Assembly (NCBI RefSeq): GCF_002906575.1
Contig: NZ_CP026309.1
Coordinates: 1,736,001-1,800,000 of the forward strand
DNA: 64,000 nucleotides
DNA from: Salinigranum rubrum
Lineage (GTDB): Archaea; Halobacteriota; Halobacteria; Halobacteriales; Haloferacaceae
Direction of reading: 5' to 3'
Shown here: piece by piece, positions 44,817 to 51,769 of the stretch
Layout: the number at the start of each line of letters is the position of its first letter
Position numbering within the stretch: the first letter of the stretch is position 1
The notes under the pieces: generated by a model
What the model was told of the DNA's origin: nothing
The model's database searches: none
The model's input: the letters and a program-made list of their open reading frames with translations, nothing else
Position numbers and translations under genes: made by a program

Positions 44817-45974
44817 ATGCCCGCTCCGCCCTCCCCACCGTCCCGCTCACGTCGACGGTTCCTCCGCACCGCCGCCGCGACCGTCGGCACCGGCCTCACC
44901 ACCGCCGTCGCCGGGTGTAGCACGCGAAACCTGTTCTCGGAGGTCGACGTCCACTTCCGGACGCTGGCCGTCGAGTCACCACCGGTGGGCCTCACCACGG
45001 CGGGTGTCTGGCTCGTCGCCGCCGGGAGGGACGGTCAGGTGGTCGGGATGGACCGCGGTGACGGCGAGGCCCAGTGGGAGACGGACGCCGTCGACGAACT
45101 CCAGGTACCGCCGGTCGGTCACGACGGCGAACTGTACGTCGCCGGCGAGGACGTCGTCAGCGTCGACGGCGCGATAGAACGCTGGCGAACCCCGCTCTCG
45201 GGCGTCGCCAGCGCGCTCGCGGTGGTCCCCGAGAACAACGTCGTCGTCGCCGGCACCGAGGACGGACACGTCACCGGCGTCAACGGCGACGACAGCGGCC
45301 TCGTCGACGCCGACGACGGCGACCGTCTCTGGGAGACTCGCCTGACCGAGTCGGGGGCGGCACGCGTCGACGCGCTCGCGGCCGGCGACGGCGTCGTCTA
45401 CGCGGGGTCGCGTGACGGTGTCGTCGTCGCCTTCGACGCTCGGACAGGGGAGGAGCGGTGGCGGACCGACCACGTCGCGAGTGCTCTTTCCTCGACCGGT
45501 TCGTCGGTCCTCCTCGGCCGTCGTCGGGTCCACAGCGTCCGCGACGGCGACGGCGGAGTCGAGGTCGAATGGCATCACGACACCGGGAACAACTGGACGA
45601 CCGGAATCGCGTCGACAGCCGCCGGGCCGTCGACATCGAAGCGAGCCGAATCGCCGACACCGACGGCGAGCGCGCGGTGGTTCCTCGCGGGGACCCGCAC
45701 CGGAGAGGGTGGCTACGTCCTGGCGCTGACATCCGACGGCGAACGACTCTGGCGGCACCAGCTCACGGGCGATGCGGTGGCACTGACGCCTGTCAGGAAC
45801 GACCGATTCGCCGTCGGTATCGAGGGCGAACGGCCGGGCGTCCAGCAGTTCACGACCGACGGCGAGTCGGCGTGGCTCTTCGAGACGGAGACGAGCGTCG
45901 TCGACGTCGTCTTCGGCGGTGACTGGGTGTGGGCGGTGACGGGCAGCGGGAGGGTCGTCGGGCTGTCGGAGTGA
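44817..45974 (+). CDS. PQQ-like beta-propeller lipoprotein
   Basis: An exported beta-propeller protein of 385 residues. The N-terminus RSRRRFLRTAAATVGTGLTT followed by AVAGC is a Tat signal with lipobox, so the mature protein is a lipid-anchored extracellular protein. Repeats of about 45 residues end in W-containing strands such as GEAQWETD, GDRLWETRL, GEERWRTD and GERLWRHQ, as in PQQ/Trp-docking propellers. ATG 44817 is preferred to the GTG at 44781. Possibly a scaffold for outer-surface enzymes; no catalytic motif is seen. Confidence 0.8.
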   Translation: MPAPPSPPSRSRRRFLRTAAATVGTGLTTAVAGCSTRNLFSEVDVHFRTLAVESPPVGLTTAGVWLVAAGRDGQVVGMDRGDGEAQWETDAVDELQVPPVGHDGELYVAGEDVVSVDGAIERWRTPLSGVASALAVVPENNVVVAGTEDGHVTGVNGDDSGLVDADDGDRLWETRLTESGAARVDALAAGDGVVYAGSRDGVVVAFDARTGEERWRTDHVASALSSTGSSVLLGRRRVHSVRDGDGGVEVEWHHDTGNNWTTGIASTAAGPSTSKRAESPTPTASARWFLAGTRTGEGGYVLALTSDGERLWRHQLTGDAVALTPVRNDRFAVGIEGERPGVQQFTTDGESAWLFETETSVVDVVFGGDWVWAVTGSGRVVGLSE

Positions 45975-46002
45975 CGTGGAGGAAGGCGAGAGAGGGGCCG
46001 AA

Positions 46003-47304
46003 TCAGGCCGACTCGACGGCGGCGAGGTCCGCGGCCTTCGACCGTGCCTTCTCGACGACGGCGGGGCGCGCCTCGAACTCCAGGGTGACGGAGTCCTCGC
46101 CGTACTCCTCGCGCTCGACGTGGCCGTGGTCGTGGACCCACGAGACGAGGCTCATCGTGTCGTCGGTCATCGGCAAGAGGAGTCGTTCGCGCTGCCAGTC
46201 GGGGAGTTCGGCTTCGATGCGCGCGGTCAACTCTTCGACGTTTTCGCCCGTCAACCCCGAGACGACGACGGGGTTCGGCGCGAGCGCCGACAGGGCGCGC
46301 TTCTTTTCGGCCAGTTCGCTCTCGTCGACCTTGTCGACCTTGTTCAACACGGTGACGATGGGCGCCTCGTTGCGCTCGTACAGCGTGTCGTGGCAGGTGA
46401 CGAGTTTCTCGCGCATCTCCTCGGTGGACTCGGACGCGTCGACGACGAGGAGCACGAGGTCGGCGCGATACACCGAATCGAGCGTGGACTTGAACGACTC
46501 CACCAGCCAGTGGGGGAGGTCCGAGATGAAGCCGACCGTGTCGGTCAGGAGGACGTTTCTGGTCCCCGTGTCGGCCCGGCGGGTGGTCGTCCCGAGCGTG
46601 GTGAACAGGCGGTCCTCCGACTCGGCCGTGGGGTCCAGGTCGGGGTGGAGTTCGTCGTTCTCGTCGACGGAGAGGTCCGCGGCGAGTTGACGCATGAGCG
46701 TCGACTTCCCGGCGTTGGTGTACCCCGCGAGCGCGACGAGGTCGAACCCCGATTCGCGGCGCTCTTCCCGTCGGGTCTCCTCCTTCTCGGCGATGGCGTC
46801 GAGTTCCCGCTTGATGCGGGCGATTTGGGCTTTGATGTCCTGTTCGCGGCTCTCGTCGTACTCGCCGAGCCCCATGAACCCGGGGCGCTCGTCGCGCTTG
46901 GCGAGGGAGGCTTTCGCCTCCGCCCTCGGCAACTCGTACCGGAGTTCGGCGAGTTCGACCTGTAGCTGCGCCTTCTTCGTGTGGGCGCGCTGTCCGAAGA
47001 TGTCGAGGATGAGCGTAAAGCGATCGATCACCTCGACCTCGTCGGGGAGCTTCGAGCCGATGTTGAACAGCTGGTAGGGCCCGACGCGGTTGTCGACGAT
47101 GACGACGTCCGCGCCCGTCTCGACGACGAGCGCGGCCAGTTCCTCGACCTTGCCCTCGCCGAACATGTACGCCCCGTCCTCCTCGCGCGACTGGGTGAGT
47201 TCGCCGACGACGTCGTACCCGGCCGCCCGGGCGAGGTCACTGATCTCCGTGAGGTCGGCCGACCCGCTGTCGACGCGTTTGGCGACGATGGCGTCCCGAC
47301 TCAT
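46003..47304 (-). CDS. hflX: GTPase HflX
   Basis: A ribosome-associated GTPase of 433 residues of the HflX family, which splits stalled ribosomes. The N-terminal domain has YMFGEGKVEELAALV, VDNRVGPYQLFNI and DRFTLILDIFGQRAHTKKAQ, then a helical linker with EQDIKAQIARIKREL. G1 is GYTNAGKSTLM, G3 DTVGFISDLPHWLV and G4 VLNKVD. The C-terminal domain is small and acidic. Sits close to SBDS, also involved in ribosomes. Confidence 0.93.
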   Translation of the reverse strand: MSRDAIVAKRVDSGSADLTEISDLARAAGYDVVGELTQSREEDGAYMFGEGKVEELAALVVETGADVVIVDNRVGPYQLFNIGSKLPDEVEVIDRFTLILDIFGQRAHTKKAQLQVELAELRYELPRAEAKASLAKRDERPGFMGLGEYDESREQDIKAQIARIKRELDAIAEKEETRREERRESGFDLVALAGYTNAGKSTLMRQLAADLSVDENDELHPDLDPTAESEDRLFTTLGTTTRRADTGTRNVLLTDTVGFISDLPHWLVESFKSTLDSVYRADLVLLVVDASESTEEMREKLVTCHDTLYERNEAPIVTVLNKVDKVDESELAEKKRALSALAPNPVVVSGLTGENVEELTARIEAELPDWQRERLLLPMTDDTMSLVSWVHDHGHVEREEYGEDSVTLEFEARPAVVEKARSKAADLAAVESA

Positions 47305-47529
47305 CGCGTTCCCTCCGCGGTGTGTTCCAGCACTGTTGTCGGAGGTTGGCCGTCGAGCGGCTTAAACGGGCGGGCGTTCGTGATGGTGATCTCACACCTC
47401 CATACCCCCGTGTACAGCCTCCCTGGTATTGTATGTTACCTCGTGGCACGACTCCGACCGGGCGAAAGCTGTCGTTTCGCCGACGAGACCCCCACAAACG
47501 ACTTATGTCGACCCACGCGATGTGGCGCT

Positions 47530-47847
47530 ATGGTCGACATCAACCTCCAGCAACTCGGGCTCGAACTCGGGAGCGGGGCAGTCGTCGGCGGGATCATCGG
47601 CTTCGCGGCCAAGAAGGTCGCGAAGATCATCGCCATCATCATCGGGCTCGAACTCGCCCTGTTCAAGTTCCTCGAGTCGCGGCAGATCCTCATCGTCGAC
47701 TGGGAACGGCTGACCGCGGGGATGATCGAGACGGGGGAGGCCGCGGCGTCGGGAGCGCCCCCGGACTGGGCGATGACCATCCTGTCGACGCTGTCTGTGT
47801 CGGCCGGGTTCACCGGCGGGTTCCTGCTCGGATTCAAGAAGGGATAG
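47530..47847 (+). CDS. FUN14 family membrane protein
   Basis: A 105-residue membrane protein of the FUN14 family. It starts MVDINLQQLGLELGSGAVVG, then GFAAKKVAKIIAIIIGLELA gives the conserved KK motif and the first pair of helices. The C-terminal helix TLSVSAGFTGGFLLGFKKG ends with the typical FxxGFKxG. ATG 47530 is supported by the family start. Function in archaea unknown. Divergent from hflX and convergent with the GNAT remnant. Confidence 0.85.
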   Translation: MVDINLQQLGLELGSGAVVGGIIGFAAKKVAKIIAIIIGLELALFKFLESRQILIVDWERLTAGMIETGEAAASGAPPDWAMTILSTLSVSAGFTGGFLLGFKKG

Positions 47848-47931
47848 CGCCTCGATCACGACTCCGGTCTCGGGTTCGCGGCGCGAACGGAACTCTCCAC
47901 TTCGACCGGACGACTCACGCCACGCGGTGGG

Positions 47932-48118
47932 TCACGACGGCGAACCCCCCTTCAGGCGGCGCGTGTACTGGACCTGTTTCTCCTCGAACCCGCAGTCCTC
48001 GTAGAACCGCCCCGCATCCGTGGCCGCGATTCCGGTACGCCTCGTCGACGAACAGGTCGACGACGTGGAGGACGACGAGCGTGTCCACGTCGTCTTCCGT
48101 GGCTCCGACGAGTTCCAT
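47932..48118 (-). pseudogene. GNAT acetyltransferase remnant
   Basis: A fragment of a GNAT N-acetyltransferase. The start MELVGATEDDVDTLV matches typical haloarchaeal GNAT N-termini. Then VVDLFVDEAYRNRG gives the beta4/acetyl-CoA motif region. After a frameshift comes the C-terminal RFYEDCGFEEKQVQYTRRL, the usual last motif. Together they amount to about 65 residues instead of about 160, so a large internal deletion has removed the middle. It lies between the FUN14 and SBDS genes. No function is expected. Confidence 0.65.
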
Positions 48119-48152
48119 GGGTGTACGTTCTGTCCCACCCGACGTCGAGCGG

Positions 48153-48878
48153 TTACCGCACGTTCAGGTCGTCCTTGTCCTTGATGATCCGCGTCTCCGC
48201 CTCGCCGCTCGTGACGTCGTTCACGAGGTCGTAGAAGTCGTTCTGCATCCCCGCCGGGAAGGTGAGGACGCCGACCCACGACCCGTCGTTCTGCCACTCC
48301 TCGCGTTCGAGGTCACCGAACTGACGGATGCGCGACTGCGCGCTGCCGGCCCTGTCCGCCGGAACCTGGACGGCGATGGTCACCTCGGAAAAGCGGATGG
48401 GGATGACCGGTCTCAGTGCCTCCAGGGCGTCGTCGACCTGCGTCTCGACGGGTTCCATCGGGTCGACGCGGAAGCCGGCCTCTTCGAGCGCTCGCTCGAT
48501 TCTGTCCGGGGGATGCGGGGCGTCGTCCATCTGGGGGTTGACCGCGTTGCGCGCGATGCGGTCGATGAGCTGTCGCCGCTTCTGCTCTTGCATCTCGCGT
48601 CGCTGATCCGCCGTGATCTGTATCTCCCCGCGTTTGACCACCTCGGGGATGATCGTCATCGGGTCCGTCGTCTCGAACACCTCTTTCAGATCGGATTCGG
48701 CGGGACGGTCCCCCCGAGAGGCGTCCTCGAAGACGTCCTCGGCGGCGATGACGTCCTCTAGGTCGCCGTCGAACTCCCCGCGCTTGATGGCGAGGGCGGC
48801 GTCGGGGTCGATGAGGACCTCGAAGCGCGCGCCGTGGGATTCCAGACGGGCCGTGACCGCTTCGTCGAGTGAAATCAT
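48153..48878 (-). CDS. sbds: ribosome maturation protein SBDS (SDO1)
   Basis: The archaeal homologue of Shwachman-Bodian-Diamond protein, 241 residues, acting in large-subunit maturation. It starts MISLDEAVTARLESHGARFE at the ATG at 48878. The FYSH domain includes EVLIDPDAALAIKRGE and DVIAAEDVFEDASRGD. The central three-helix domain has TIIPEVVKRGEIQITADQRR. The C-terminal ferredoxin-like domain is ALRPVIPIRFSEVTIAVQVP. Length is normal. The roughly 565-nt upstream gap holds a dispersed element. Confidence 0.95.
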   Translation of the reverse strand: MISLDEAVTARLESHGARFEVLIDPDAALAIKRGEFDGDLEDVIAAEDVFEDASRGDRPAESDLKEVFETTDPMTIIPEVVKRGEIQITADQRREMQEQKRRQLIDRIARNAVNPQMDDAPHPPDRIERALEEAGFRVDPMEPVETQVDDALEALRPVIPIRFSEVTIAVQVPADRAGSAQSRIRQFGDLEREEWQNDGSWVGVLTFPAGMQNDFYDLVNDVTSGEAETRIIKDKDDLNVR

Positions 48879-49003
48879 ACCGCAGGCTACCACCTCCGAA
48901 TTTAAAAGCCCTCGCAGCCCTGTGGAGGTTCGGAGGAGGTGCGCACACCTCCGAGAGCGGACGTGGACCCGTCAACGGAACCGGTGGCTGCAGCGAGAAC
49001 GCT

Positions 49004-49282
49004 GCGCAGTACACGGGCGCGGTGGACCGCAGCCTCGCTCCTCCCCAACCGGTCGCTCGCGCACGGAGGCGCGAGCGGGCCCTCGCGCGCCGTTCGCTCG
49101 CAGGCTCACTCTTCCGCGCGCCGACCGCGACAGGCTGTGCGGTGCAGTGGCGCGTGAGTCGCGCGGTCCCTCCGCGCGACTCACGCGCGAGGGATGAGGA
49201 GCGGAAGGAGCGAACAGAGTGAGCGACTGAGCACCGCAGTCGGCTGGGGAGGACGTGGCTTCGTCGCGTCCGTGTACTGCGC
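49004..49282 (+). repeat. dispersed hairpin element, copy c (complete)
   Basis: The cleanest copy, 279 nt. It is bounded by a perfect 13-bp inverted terminal repeat: GCGCAGTACACGG at 49004-49016 and CCGTGTACTGCGC at 49270-49282. Left arm: GACCGCAGCCTC...CTCCCCAACCGGTCGC. Right arm: TCGGCTGGGGAGGACGTGG, its imperfect inverse. The central hairpin is perfect over 16 bp: CGCGTGAGTCGCGCGG at 49151-49166, loop TCCCT, CCGCGCGACTCACGCG at 49172-49187. The core CGCGCGAGGGATGA follows. No open reading frame is supported. It lies between the divergent SBDS and NifU-like genes. No target-site duplication is obvious. Confidence 0.8.
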
Positions 49283-49413
49283 AATCGCTATCTCGCTCTT
49301 TTCGGTCAGTCTCCCGACAGCCGTAGAACCACGTCGCCATCGCGCAGTCCGCCCTCGTACAGAACACCGACGTCATCAGCGCCCCGACTCCGCGTCCCAT
49401 CCACGGCGAGTAA

Positions 49414-49421
49414 GCGCTATA
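49414..49421 (+). promoter_or_regulatory. TATA-like box for NifU-like gene
   Basis: GCGCTATA lies about 28 nt before ATG 49445. Confidence 0.4.
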
Positions 49422-49444
49422 TCCGTTGCCCGCCCGTAGGTCTC

Positions 49445-49756
49445 ATGGACACCGCTACCGAAACGGACCCCCTCGAACGACGGCTCAAACGGTTCATGCA
49501 CCGGAACTTCCCGCAAATCTCGATGCACGGCGGCACCGCCGGTATCGACGCCATCGACGAGGAGACGGGCGAAGTGTGGATAACGCTCGCCGGGGCGTGC
49601 TCGGGGTGCGGCATCTCGCCGATGACGATTCAGGCGCTGAAGTCGCGGATGGTGATGGAGTTCGACGAGGTGCGTGAGGTCCACGCCTCGACCGGGGACG
49701 CCTACGGGTACGACGACGAAGAGGAGCGACCGGACCTCTCCGACGTCCCCTTCTAG
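49445..49756 (+). CDS. NifU C-terminal domain protein
   Basis: A 103-residue iron-sulfur scaffold or carrier of the NifU-like (Nfu) family. The cluster-binding motif is WITLAGACSGCGISPMTIQA, with C-x2-C. Flanking residues FMHRNFPQISMHGGTAGIDA give the start of the domain, and the acidic C-terminus YDDEEERPDLSDVPF is a haloarchaeal extension. Delivers Fe-S clusters to target proteins in the cytoplasm. A single-gene unit between the dispersed element and a microprotein. Confidence 0.9.
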   Translation: MDTATETDPLERRLKRFMHRNFPQISMHGGTAGIDAIDEETGEVWITLAGACSGCGISPMTIQALKSRMVMEFDEVREVHASTGDAYGYDDEEERPDLSDVPF

Positions 49757-49817
49757 CCCGTTTAGTGGGCGGTTAAGTCGATGAATGCGGTGGTTTAGAC
49801 TCGCACACGCTCCGCGT

Positions 49818-49826
49818 ACTTAATTG
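49818..49826 (+). promoter_or_regulatory. TATA-like box for zinc microprotein
   Basis: ACTTAATTG lies about 27 nt upstream of the ATG at 49849 and supports it as a leaderless start. Confidence 0.5.
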
Positions 49827-49848
49827 CTGGCCGTGTCTCGTTATCGAT

Positions 49849-49998
49849 ATGCTCACACAGGGACGCCAGACCTTCCACGTCGTCTGCCACGACTGCTCGT
49901 TCGAGTCGCTCACCGAATCGGAGGCGGAGGCCAGCCAGTTGGCCGACGCCCACCGTGCGGAGCGGAACCACCAGACCAGATACGCGAAGATACAGTGA
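49849..49998 (+). CDS. 49-residue zinc-finger microprotein
   Basis: A short frame from ATG 49849 to TGA 49998. The product begins MLTQGRQTFHVVCHDCSFES, then LTESEAEASQLADAHRAERN and HQTRYAKIQ. The C-x2-C near the front and His residues at the end of a helix (AHRAERNH) form a plausible single zinc site. Haloarchaea encode many such zinc microproteins. A TATA-like box at leaderless spacing supports expression. It converges with thioredoxin, 45 nt away. The function is unknown. Confidence 0.7.
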   Translation: MLTQGRQTFHVVCHDCSFESLTESEAEASQLADAHRAERNHQTRYAKIQ

Positions 49999-50043
49999 AC
50001 GCCGTCGCTGAATCGGTGAAGAACCGCGCCGAAAACCGACCGT

Positions 50044-50376
50044 CTACGACAGTTCTGCGATGACGTCGAGGAGGTCGTCCTTGTCCTGCACGCCGATGAG
50101 TCGCTTCGCCTCCTCCCCGTTCGCGTAGAACTGGAGCGTCGGGACGCTCCGCACCCCGGCGTCGCGGGCGAGGTCCTGCAGTTCGTCGATGTCGATCTTC
50201 ACGACAGCGGCCTCGGTCTCCGCGGCGATCTCCTTGACCGTGGGTTCGAGCATCTTGCACGGGCCGCACCAGTCGGCGTAGAAGTCGGCGAGGACGACGT
50301 CGTGTTCGGCGACGAGTTCGTCGAGGTGTGCCTTGCTCTTCACGTGGATGGGCTCTCCGGGCTGTACGGTGCTCAT
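50044..50376 (-). CDS. trxA: thioredoxin
   Basis: A 110-residue thioredoxin that reduces protein disulfides in the cytoplasm. The active site is FYADWCGPCKMLEP. The conserved cis-Pro is in RSVPTLQFYANGEE and the fold is complete: AVVKIDIDELQDLARDAGV and the terminal helix. The start at 50376 gives a short acidic leader. Reductase genes are not in the window. Confidence 0.93.
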   Translation of the reverse strand: MSTVQPGEPIHVKSKAHLDELVAEHDVVLADFYADWCGPCKMLEPTVKEIAAETEAAVVKIDIDELQDLARDAGVRSVPTLQFYANGEEAKRLIGVQDKDDLLDVIAELS

Positions 50377-50480
50377 AACCTCACTTGCGGCGCGACCTTC
50401 TTAAGGATTGAGACCCGTTGTCGGCCACCCGCACAGCCGCGAAAGAGGGGAAGCGTCGAGACGCGAGGTCGTCGGCGCGT

Positions 50481-51158
50481 TCACACCGCGTCGTACCACA
50501 GCACCACGCCGTCGTCGAGCCGTTCGACGTCGCGGAGGTCGAGCCGCGGGAACCCCTCGACGAAGCCGTCGCCGTCGACGAGCGTCGGCGCGTCCCGACC
50601 GCCGACCACGAGCGACCCGACGTAGACGGAGAGTTCGTCGACCAGCCCGGCTCGAAAGAGCGACGAGAGGAGTTCTCCGCCGCCCTCGACCATGAGTCGG
50701 TCGATGCCGGCCGATTCGAGCGCCGCGAGACCGGCTGTGAGGTCGACGTGTCCCGAGTCGTCGGTGTCGACGGGATGGACGTGCACGTGCTCTCCCGCGC
50801 CTGCGAGCGCCTCGCGGCGACTCTCCGTGGCGGCGTCGGTCACGAGCAGGTGTGTCTCGGCCGCGTCGTCGAGGATGCGGGCGTCGGCGGGCGTCCGAGC
50901 GCGGGAGTCAGCCACGACGCGGGCGGGGTTGCCGGGACGCCCGTTCCGGAGACGGTGGACGCGGCGGTCGTCGTCGTCGAGCGTGAGGTGCGGGTCGTCC
51001 GCGAGGACGGTCCCGACGCCGACCATGACCGCGTCGGCCGCGGCGCGGAGGCGGTCGACGCGGTCGAAGTCCGCCTCGCCACTGATCTTCAACTGTTCGC
51101 GCCGCCGGGTCGAGAGCTTCCCGTCGACGCTCATCGCGGCGTTGACGACGACGTCCAT
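50481..51158 (-). CDS. arfC: 2,5-diamino-6-ribosylamino-pyrimidinone 5'-phosphate reductase (RibD C-domain type)
   Basis: A 225-residue NADPH-dependent reductase of the archaeal riboflavin and F420 pathway, reducing the ribosyl side chain of the pyrimidine intermediate. It begins MDVVVNAAMSVDGKLSTRRR. Other family blocks are ADAVMVGVGTVLADDPHLTL, NPARVVADSRARTP and the C-terminal DRLMVEGGGELLSSLFRAGL. Length equals stand-alone archaeal enzymes without the deaminase domain. It lies 104 nt upstream of thioredoxin on the same strand. A creatininase-family gene at 20.4 kb is a possible partner (ArfB), unproven. Confidence 0.88.
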   Translation of the reverse strand: MDVVVNAAMSVDGKLSTRRREQLKISGEADFDRVDRLRAAADAVMVGVGTVLADDPHLTLDDDDRRVHRLRNGRPGNPARVVADSRARTPADARILDDAAETHLLVTDAATESRREALAGAGEHVHVHPVDTDDSGHVDLTAGLAALESAGIDRLMVEGGGELLSSLFRAGLVDELSVYVGSLVVGGRDAPTLVDGDGFVEGFPRLDLRDVERLDDGVVLWYDAV

Positions 51159-51299
51159 ACCGTCTGAGTGTGTGGGCGGCGTGAACTACCTTTCGTCGAT
51201 GTCGGTGACGGGGACGCGACGACGAGGACAGCGGGTGTGTCGTTAGGTATCTGACGGTTCGGTCGGACGTGTTCGACGCCGGACAGTGACGCCGTGACG

Positions 51300-51570
51300 A
51301 CCGCAGAGTGTACGGACACGGTGAACCGCAGCCTCACGCCACCCCAACCGGTCGCTCGCGGACGGAGCCGCGAGCGACCCCCCGCGCGTTCACTCGCTCC
51401 TTCGTCGCTCGTTCATCGCGCGCCGACCGCAACCGCAACAGTGCGGGGCGGTGGCGCGGCCGGTCCGACTTCGGTCGGACCGCCGCGCGAGGGGTGATGC
51501 GGCCGAGCGAGCGAAGGCGCGAATCGGCCGGGGAGGACGTGGTCTCACCGCGCCCGTGTACCGCAGGCGG
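51300..51570 (+). repeat. dispersed hairpin element, copy d (complete)
   Basis: About 270 nt, most similar to copy c: left arm GAACCGCAGCCTC...ACCCCAACCGGTCGCTCG and right arm TCGGCCGGGGAGGACGTGG ending CGCGCCCGTGTACCGC. The central hairpin is CGGTCCGAC (51461-51469), loop TTCG, GTCGGACCG (51474-51482), enlarged by outer pairs GCGCGG/CCGCGC. The core CGCGCGAGGGGTGA follows. It lies between divergent arfC and the glycosyltransferase gene, within a 611-nt gap that otherwise holds only the glycosyltransferase promoter. Confidence 0.78.
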
Positions 51571-51734
51571 CTCTCGTGTACTCACACTGCCTCACCGGCC
51601 CTGACTCTCACACCAGCCTCACGGACACTCGCCCCCACCTCACTGGTTCTCGAACTCCCTCGTCGACCCGGCCCGTCTCCGTCGACCGAGGCACCCAGGT
51701 ACATACGCGGACCACGACTCCGAGTACCGTCATG

Positions 51735-51743
51735 AATTATATA
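51735..51743 (+). promoter_or_regulatory. TATA-like box for glycosyltransferase
   Basis: AATTATATA, strongly AT-rich in this setting, lies about 30 nt before the ATG at 51770. Confidence 0.6.
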
Positions 51744-51769
51744 GTGGCTCCCGGAAGGTTGGGGCAATC

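Noticed and set aside
49004-49282. Small open frames inside the dispersed elements
   Set aside because: They are Arg/Ala/Pro-rich, differ between copies and do not share a protein sequence; the conserved feature is pairing, not coding.
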